Assembly (NCBI RefSeq): GCF_002999335.1
Contig: NW_020312252.1
Location: forward strand, 1 to 27,567
Reading direction: 5' to 3'
DNA from: Cyclospora cayetanensis
Taxonomy: Eukaryota > Apicomplexa > Conoidasida > Eucoccidiorida > Eimeriidae
DNA: 27,567 nt
A program made the position numbers and the translations under genes. This document shows positions 21,930-27,567 of this stretch, one piece after another (the first letter of the stretch is position 1; each line of letters starts with the position of its first letter). The notes under the pieces are model-generated. The model had not been told where the DNA came from, did not search any database, and was given only the letters and a program-made list of their open reading frames with translations.

Positions 21930-23588
21930 TTTTACTCGGGAACGGTAGGGCCCCCTTTCGTTCCGTTTCGATCGAGTGGATACAGCCCAACTCACGGGTA
22001 GGGACCGCTAGAAGAGCTGGACTAGTTCCAGCGGCTTTCTTACTGCCGATGTGCGTATGCAGCACTACCTACAACCCACGGTGCAGGCCTTTGCTGCTGA
22101 TGCCACCACTGTAAATACGATGACTTTGCCTTTAGGGGATGCTGCCGAAGCACAAGAGGCACAGTAGACCCCCACTTGGAAGCATGTCGAGTAGCTACTG
22201 GGAAATTAAGGCGACTATCCTCTTCGTCTCCTGCTCGCAATGCAGTGCATGCCTTGGATCGCTGGCCAGAAAATGTGCGTTCGCGGTGCGGCCTGCTAAA
22301 ATACCCACTTCGGCATCTCAACATCCCAATAGCACGGCTTTTATGGAGAGATATTCTCGTAATTTGGGTCCTTCGAGCAATGAATGAACCCCAAACCCTT
22401 CAGCCCCACTGCAGAAACACACCGAATTGGTATTGCTGCGCAGTGCACGGCAGGAGGGAATAGGCAGCCGGGCTCCGTCTGAGCTTTGAGGTCTACGTCT
22501 TTGCTACCTATGACAAGGAATATCAACATAAGTTCTATTATATGGATGAACGAGTAAGAATAAGGCGTCTTTAGCCGGCTAGGGGACAGAGGAGCGTGAT
22601 CGCAAGGCTGCTCTACTAAAATCAAGGACACAGGGGGGGCCGTACGGGCTATACAACTAGCTCGCATAAGTTATTTTACTTCTTTCCCAACTTGAATGCA
22701 GAAGATGACTTAGTGGCCTTAATCACGTAAACGGGTTCATTCCTCGCGTTTAGGTAGCCCCGTCAGCACCCGTATTGATATCATCCGCACCTCAAGCGGC
22801 TCAAGCGTGAACTGCGCTCTGTAGACCCCTCATGGGCGAGTGCAAACGAGCTGCAACTGTAGCATGTTGCCTCATATACAGATCCAAAAATAGCAGCCAA
22901 GTATAATAAAGAAATTAGGAGCAGAATGTTCTGCGAGGCTGGAAGCTTCTATGGCCCGGAATACCCAGCCACCGGCCTGGAGATGAGACCCGCCAACTGC
23001 AATCATTTAACCCTAACGACCTTTGTAATTGAATGTAAACTCCTTTGGTGCATGCCAGAAAACCATGACTGCCTGCGCACCGCTGGCCCTAGCGCAAGCC
23101 TACGCGCAACCAACAGAACCCGACGGGGAAGAAATGAGGGTTAGCACCGCTAACAGGTGAAAACCTAACCCTTATCAGAAACGTCCGCAACAAAGAATAA
23201 GTATCCTGCCGCATGAGTTTGGGCGCTACTCGTTATTTAAGAACACAACGCACGCCGGCGAACAGATTCAGAAAAACACCAAAACACCTCGGCGTTTTAG
23301 TGCCCTTCTACTTCCCACAGTTTCGAATTGTGAGAACAGGTTCTTCTGCCTTTGCTATCGTGTAGCTACTAACAGGGCACTGAGAAGCCCATCCTACAGC
23401 TCGCCTTGCTTGCCCAACCACCGCAACTTCAGCACGCGCTGCAAGTCGCTTTATGCGCGCGACGCGCTTCACAGCAATAAGGAGGCAGAAGGCGTTACGC
23501 TGCATTGTACGATAATTTACGGCAGCTTGCCATTATGGGTACAGAGTATGCCCCGATGTGATCCAGCTAGCCACCATTTTGCGGGCTT
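21930..23588. other. intergenic between the two-TM gene and UAP56
   Basis: Holds the 5' flank of the two-TM gene and the 3' flank of UAP56. Several frames are open for 60-110 codons on both strands (22040-22324, 22139-22387, 22341-22667, 22926-23144), but none shows a domain or matched splice sites. Confidence 0.4.
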
Positions 23589-26527
23589 TCATTGGTTGAT
23601 GTACTGGGAGGCGTCTATTGCAGCCGGCATCTCAGGAATGTGGACTTCGAATCGGGTTTGCACGTCGTTCAGGACGTTGGTATCTTCCTGACTCGCCACA
23701 AACGTCACCGCCAAGCCTTTCGTACCGAAGCGACCAGCACGCCCCACCCTGAGAATAAGCAAAAAGATTATTGCAATATATTTTTGAAGCTGGAATACAT
23801 CAGATGCCCTGCTGACCCAAAACACGAAACCCTAAGGTGCTTTTGCAGCATAGACAGCTTGCACGCAAGTGTAGTTCGAAAAGTGTCAACACTGATTTAC
23901 CTGTGAAGGTAGGAGTCACTGCTCTCCGGCATGTCGTAGTTGACGACAATATTAACTCGTTCAATGTCAATTCCGCGGCCAAAGAGATCGGTCGCCACCA
24001 TTATGCGTTTCTCGAAGTTCTTGAACTGCTGGTACCGGTTGATCCTTTAAACCGAACATGACATGAAGGGCAAGATGTATTCAGCGCGTTATCTATTTGC
24101 CGTACTTGCAAGCATGATTTTGTTTGATAAGGACCGTGAGCAAAACTCAAGGGATTATCCTCGTACCTGTCTTCCTGATCGAGTCCTCTATGAATGGCAA
24201 TAGAGGGGAAGTTGCATTCAGTCAACAGTTTATTGAGTGCCTGGGCCCTGGAGACAGACTTGACGAAGATGATGACCTGGTTAAACTCCAGCGAGTCAAG
24301 GAGATCATTGAGCCGCCTATTCTTGTCAGCTTCGGCCAATTTTACGTAGTACTGCAGGAGCCCGTGTAAAGTAAGCTTGCTTTCGTCATCGATGAATACC
24401 TCCACCGGGTTTTGCATGAAGCGCTTGCACACCGCGCGCATTTCGCGCCCCATCGTCGCCGAAAAGAACATTACCTGCCTGAAAAGAGAAGCAACTCATC
24501 ACCGGCCATGCGTGGAGTTTAACTGGGGCCCGAACCGCCTTTCCTGCAGGTTAGCTCGGTACAACACAGCGCCGAGCACAGAAAAGCTGCAGAGAATACC
24601 CTTCAGTAGGTGCTATGGGCGCATTTCACAGGGTAGAAACCCACTTCTTCTTTGGCGTGAGTACGAAGATCGACTGGACATCTTTCCTCATGTCGAGCTT
24701 CTCGAGACACTTATCGCATTCATCAAGAACAAAGTGGCTTATTTTGCTGGGGTCAAGGTGCTTCCCCAAAAGAAGGGCCAATAACCTGCCAGGTGTACCG
24801 ATGAGGATGGAAGGGACCCTCTTTGGGTCGGAGAGCATTTCAATGTTCTTTTGGATCGGCACACCGCCGTACACCACTTCGCACTTCACGTATTTCAAGT
24901 ACTTGCTGAATCGCTCGAACTCGTTTTTTATCTGGAATGCAAGCTCGCGGGTGTGAGCCAGACCCAGGCAGACAACGCCGGGCACTGCACTGTCTGCTGC
25001 CGCAGTTGTAGCTCCAGAGCCCTCTGCTGTCTCGCCTCCTGCACGCTTAGGGGCCGAGGCAGCCGGGGCGGCAGCAGCAGCGCTATCCACGTTCAGCTGT
25101 TGCAAGATGGACAACACAAATACCGCAGTTTTACCCATGCCACTCTTCGCTTGGCACAGAATGTCAACACCCGTAATCGCGTGGGGAATCGTCTCGTGCT
25201 GTACTTCCGAGGGATGCTCAAACCCTACAAGAAACAAAAACGCAAAAACACGAACTAGGTGAACGTGCAAGGTCCCACAGAAGCATCGACGCATGCAGTA
25301 CGGCGCTACTGTGTACCAGTGCAACGCAGCCCCATTATTACGCTTGCGCAGATCATGTTCCTACAGGGTAACCTAGCATATCCATCCCGCTATACCCAAT
25401 CGGCTCGAAAAGCCAAACGCCTGGGTATCATGAGGCGCACCTGCGTCGCCAATAGCCCTCAAGAGTTCAGGCTTGAGAAAGAAATCCCTAAAGCCGCTCG
25501 CATGAATCGAAACGTAGTTTCCTCGGCCGACAACCTCCTCCCCGACGCCCTTCTCCTGAAGTAAAAAGCGAAGAGCCAAATGGGGTTGTGTCGACAAAAC
25601 GCGAGAAGAAGGTGCACAAGGAGCCGTAAAATATATGACGAAGACTCTTGGTGACGCAACCGCCTCGGAGATCAGAAACAGAGAGAAGGTAAGGCAGTAA
25701 GACGAAAGAACACAAGTGCTGTTGCTCCATAGCGGTATACGAAGAACACTAAAAACAGCCAGCAGGAATACAACTACGAGAACAAAACACCACTGCAACA
25801 GACAATGAGGCAAATGTAACCAGGGTCCCGCACAAGAAGAATGGAGAATGCCACAAGGCAACGAAACAGGTATATTCTGTGCACAATCAGACGCGTGAGG
25901 AAGGGTACACCGAAAACGAGGTGACCCTTCAGGACTATACATATCATCACCAATGTCTCCATATGCTGTGATTGCGCCCCGCCCAACGCAACTATTTCTA
26001 CTTCACCTTCACAAAATCCCGAACCCAAACTGTCGTGTTAATTTCCTATGTCTGTATTCTGCAGCCGTCGGGCGCTGGCGTCTTTTCCGGGTCAAAAGCA
26101 GGGGACTACCGGTGCAACTAGAAAATATTCTGACCCTCTCAGACCCCGCTTTATGTTCAAATCAGCCGCAAAAGGACAAGGGAATGACTAAGTTGGAATT
26201 TAAGACGCAGGGGGTTCTGCGTGCCCTGTTAGGATCACTGGGCGCAGGGAAAACCCGTCGCTGCCTCATGGCTGCCGCCTTCTGTCGTCTACTTTCTAGA
26301 GGATTGGTAAAATGAAAATTTGAGAGCATCTCCGGCTGTCGAAGAAACCACTGTTGAGGCCCACCGACAGACACCAAGCTGGAGCTGTGCTGCTGCAACG
26401 CGATGCTTGGGTTTGCCAAAGCCTGTGGCTGAAGCATTCGGTGTACACGCACCTTGGCGTCGTTTTGCTGCTCATCTTCTTCATAATCAACCAACTCGTC
26501 AGCAGGGTTCTGCTCCAGAGCCGCCAT
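23589..26527 (-). CDS. UAP56: UAP56/SUB2 DECD-box RNA helicase (six exons)
   Basis: This ATPase loads on pre-mRNA for spliceosome assembly and on mRNPs for TREX-dependent nuclear export. Exons: 26453-26527, 25441-25555, 24645-25224, 24167-24478, 23901-24044, 23589-23748. All junctions are GT-AG and in phase, giving 461 residues. The N-terminus keeps [11 protein letters not shown], typical of UAP56. Q-motif region: [20 protein letters not shown] and HPSEVQHE. Motif I: AKSGMGKT (89-96). Ia: HTRELA (154-159). TPGR: 207-210. Motif II: DECD (231-234), diagnostic for this subfamily. Motif III: SAT (263-265). [30 protein letters not shown]. The protein ends in YINQ. Human and yeast relatives are about 430-446 residues; the excess is an Ala/Gly/Ser-rich insertion at 108-146 between motifs I and Ia. 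All catalytic motifs are intact, so it should be functional. Confidence 0.97.
25556..26452 (-). other. intron 1 of the UAP56 gene (897 bp)
   Basis: Donor AAG|GTGCGT and acceptor TTTTTACTTCAG frame an intron four to seven times longer than the other four in this gene (122, 152, 166 and 216 bp). A minus-strand frame crosses part of it but reads into the intron and has no domain. Long first introns often carry regulatory sequence, but none can be identified here. Confidence 0.9.
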
Positions 26528-26539
26528 TGTGCCGCCGCG

Positions 26540-26563
26540 TGGGGGAGGGAGGAGGGAGGGAGG
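26540..26563 (-). promoter_or_regulatory. pyrimidine tract just upstream of the UAP56 start
   Basis: On the coding (minus) strand, a C/T-only run built of CTCC units ends 13 bases before the ATG. It may sit in the 5' leader or at the transcription start. It has no AG close enough to be an ordinary 3' splice site. A regulatory role is inference. Confidence 0.35.
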
Positions 26564-27229
26564 TGCTGACGCTATGGTGGCGTCCTCTTGTTCCTACAGA
26601 TTGTAATAAGCCACGTTGTTCGGCAGCAGATTTCCGGGCTACTGGTTCGCTGCTGAAAAGAATGAAAGCAAATGCAAGACGCAAACAGGAAAGGGAGCAG
26701 TGCATGCAGCAGCTGCTGCCTCTTATGCAACTGCTGCTGCCGCGGAGGCTGCTGCGCCGTGCCGCAGACGCACGGACGGAGTAGCAGCAGGCTTCATTTT
26801 ACTCTCACGTTGAGTTTTGAATAATCGTCTTCTGATCTTTGCTGAAGAGAACAACCATGGTCAAAAGCTTAGGGACAGTGGGACCACAGCATCCCCTTCT
26901 CCCCCACAGAGAGCGCGACAGGGCCTCCATGCCTTGCACTCAAAGACGAAACAGTGGTAGAGGGGGCTATTTCCTGCGAATGAATAAATACGCGATCTGT
27001 GTGATTAGAGCATATGGTGTTAAGCAACAGGGTAGCCCTATCTACCACGCACAGCAGTTAGTAGGGCACTTTGCTGCGAAATGATAAAAGAATGGCACGA
27101 GAGGGCTTCTCCTGTGATTTTAGCAAAGCACCATACAAAAACCAGTACGATGTGACAGCAGGTCGATCTTAAACACGAATGACAGTGCTGACGACATTAT
27201 GGTGCACGCACAAGCAACCGCCACAGACC
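26564..27229. other. UAP56 promoter side, CAG/CTG-rich, no gene recognised
   Basis: Between 26696 and 26790 there are many interspersed GCA/GCT triplets on both strands. These give short Ala- or Leu/Gln-rich open frames that look like repeat artefacts and could fold as imperfect hairpins. A plus-strand frame at 26839-27084 has no recognised domain. The UAP56 promoter should lie here, but no motif can be named. Confidence 0.4.
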
Positions 27230-27550
27230 AGTCGAATTTGCCAAAAGTGCGCAGAGGTCTAGGGGGCAAAGATACAGTCTGCATTTCCTGCACCACTACT
27301 TATAGCTAACTAACAATTAGTAAATAAGCAACTAATTCGTTTGTCTGTTCGTGCATCCTGATGATAACAGAATAAGTGTAGCTCGATACAGGACGACCCA
27401 GTGCTGCGGGCATGTGCGCTGGATACTATGCGCACTAGGCGTGAATGCTCGGAGTCCTGAGAAGGTGAAGCTACGCGCACCCTTGCTCTCCCTCTCCCTT
27501 AATGTCAAAAGCTCTGATGGCACTCGTAGGGAAGGGCAGGAAATTGTTTG
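27230..27550 (+). mobile_element. LTR-end fragment of the chromovirus family (copy E)
   Basis: Closest relative in the window is the reverse complement of copy D: shared blocks include ACTAATTCGT-like sequence at 27331, GTGAATGCTCGGAGT at 27440-27454, and the CTCTCCCT-rich end. A purine tract (CTAGGGGGCAAAG, 27261) precedes it, as expected just before a 3' LTR. No coding sequence is present. The end is approximate and close to the window edge. Confidence 0.6.
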
Positions 27551-27567
27551 GAAGACACTCAAGGACT

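Noticed and set aside
22770..22930. A plus-strand segment reading HPHLKRLKREL then later KYNKEIRSR, reminiscent of the linker before the RT of LINE-type elements.
   Set aside because: It needs a stop to be read as Trp, contains another stop, and no RT motif follows. The other two frames look equally protein-like, so it is probably chance.
25373..25942. A 189-codon minus-strand frame starting upstream of UAP56 exon 2.
   Set aside because: Only its last part (25441-25555) is exon. The upstream portion is intron 1, as shown by the TTCAG acceptor and the UAP56 alignment.
26616..26813. Ala- and Leu/Gln-rich plus-strand frames upstream of UAP56.
   Set aside because: They are translations of a CAG/CTG-rich block in several frames, with no start context, splice sites or domain.
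1..27567. tRNA genes or CRISPR-like arrays.
   Set aside because: No GGTTCRAnnCC B-box with a paired acceptor stem was found, and no regularly spaced short direct repeats.

Overview
The window looks like nuclear DNA of a coccidian apicomplexan, most probably Eimeria or a close relative. Five points support this: protein genes split by short GT-AG introns (about 120-900 bp), a UAP56-type helicase with a low-complexity alanine insertion, in-frame CAG/GCA repeat tracts inside coding exons, no bacterial-style operons, and roughly one gene per 5-6 kb between decayed LTR retroelements. The species assignment is inference. No tRNA, rRNA, CRISPR array or replication origin was recognised.

Layout. 1-1510: 3' end of a decayed Ty3/gypsy chromovirus (+). 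2815-3861: CRAL-TRIO (Sec14-like) lipid-binding protein (+). 4250-4700: possible decayed coding relic (-). 5372-6517: single-exon Gln/Pro/Tyr-rich protein of unknown function (-). 8160-9600: second chromovirus 3' fragment (-). 10417-14270: best-preserved chromovirus relic (+), with reverse transcriptase, RNase H, integrase and chromodomain in order, riddled with stops and frameshifts. 15856-18856: a seven-exon gene (+) reconstructed here that encodes a TerD-domain protein with a coiled-coil tail. 19775-20130: LTR-end fragment (-). 20824-21929: a four-exon gene (-) reconstructed here for a 129-residue protein with two membrane segments. 23589-26527: six-exon UAP56/SUB2 DECD-box RNA helicase (-), resolved base by base. 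27230-27550: another LTR-end fragment (+).

The genes do not form a pathway. UAP56 is a housekeeping splicing/mRNA-export ATPase. The CRAL-TRIO protein probably handles lipids. The TerD, two-TM and Gln-rich proteins have no assignable process. Five fragments of one retroelement family in 27.6 kb, in alternating orientation (+,-,+,-,+), show that the gene-poor stretches are largely old insertions.

The least expected items are the TerD gene and the two-TM gene. Both are invisible as single open frames and emerge only when splice sites and phases are matched by eye.
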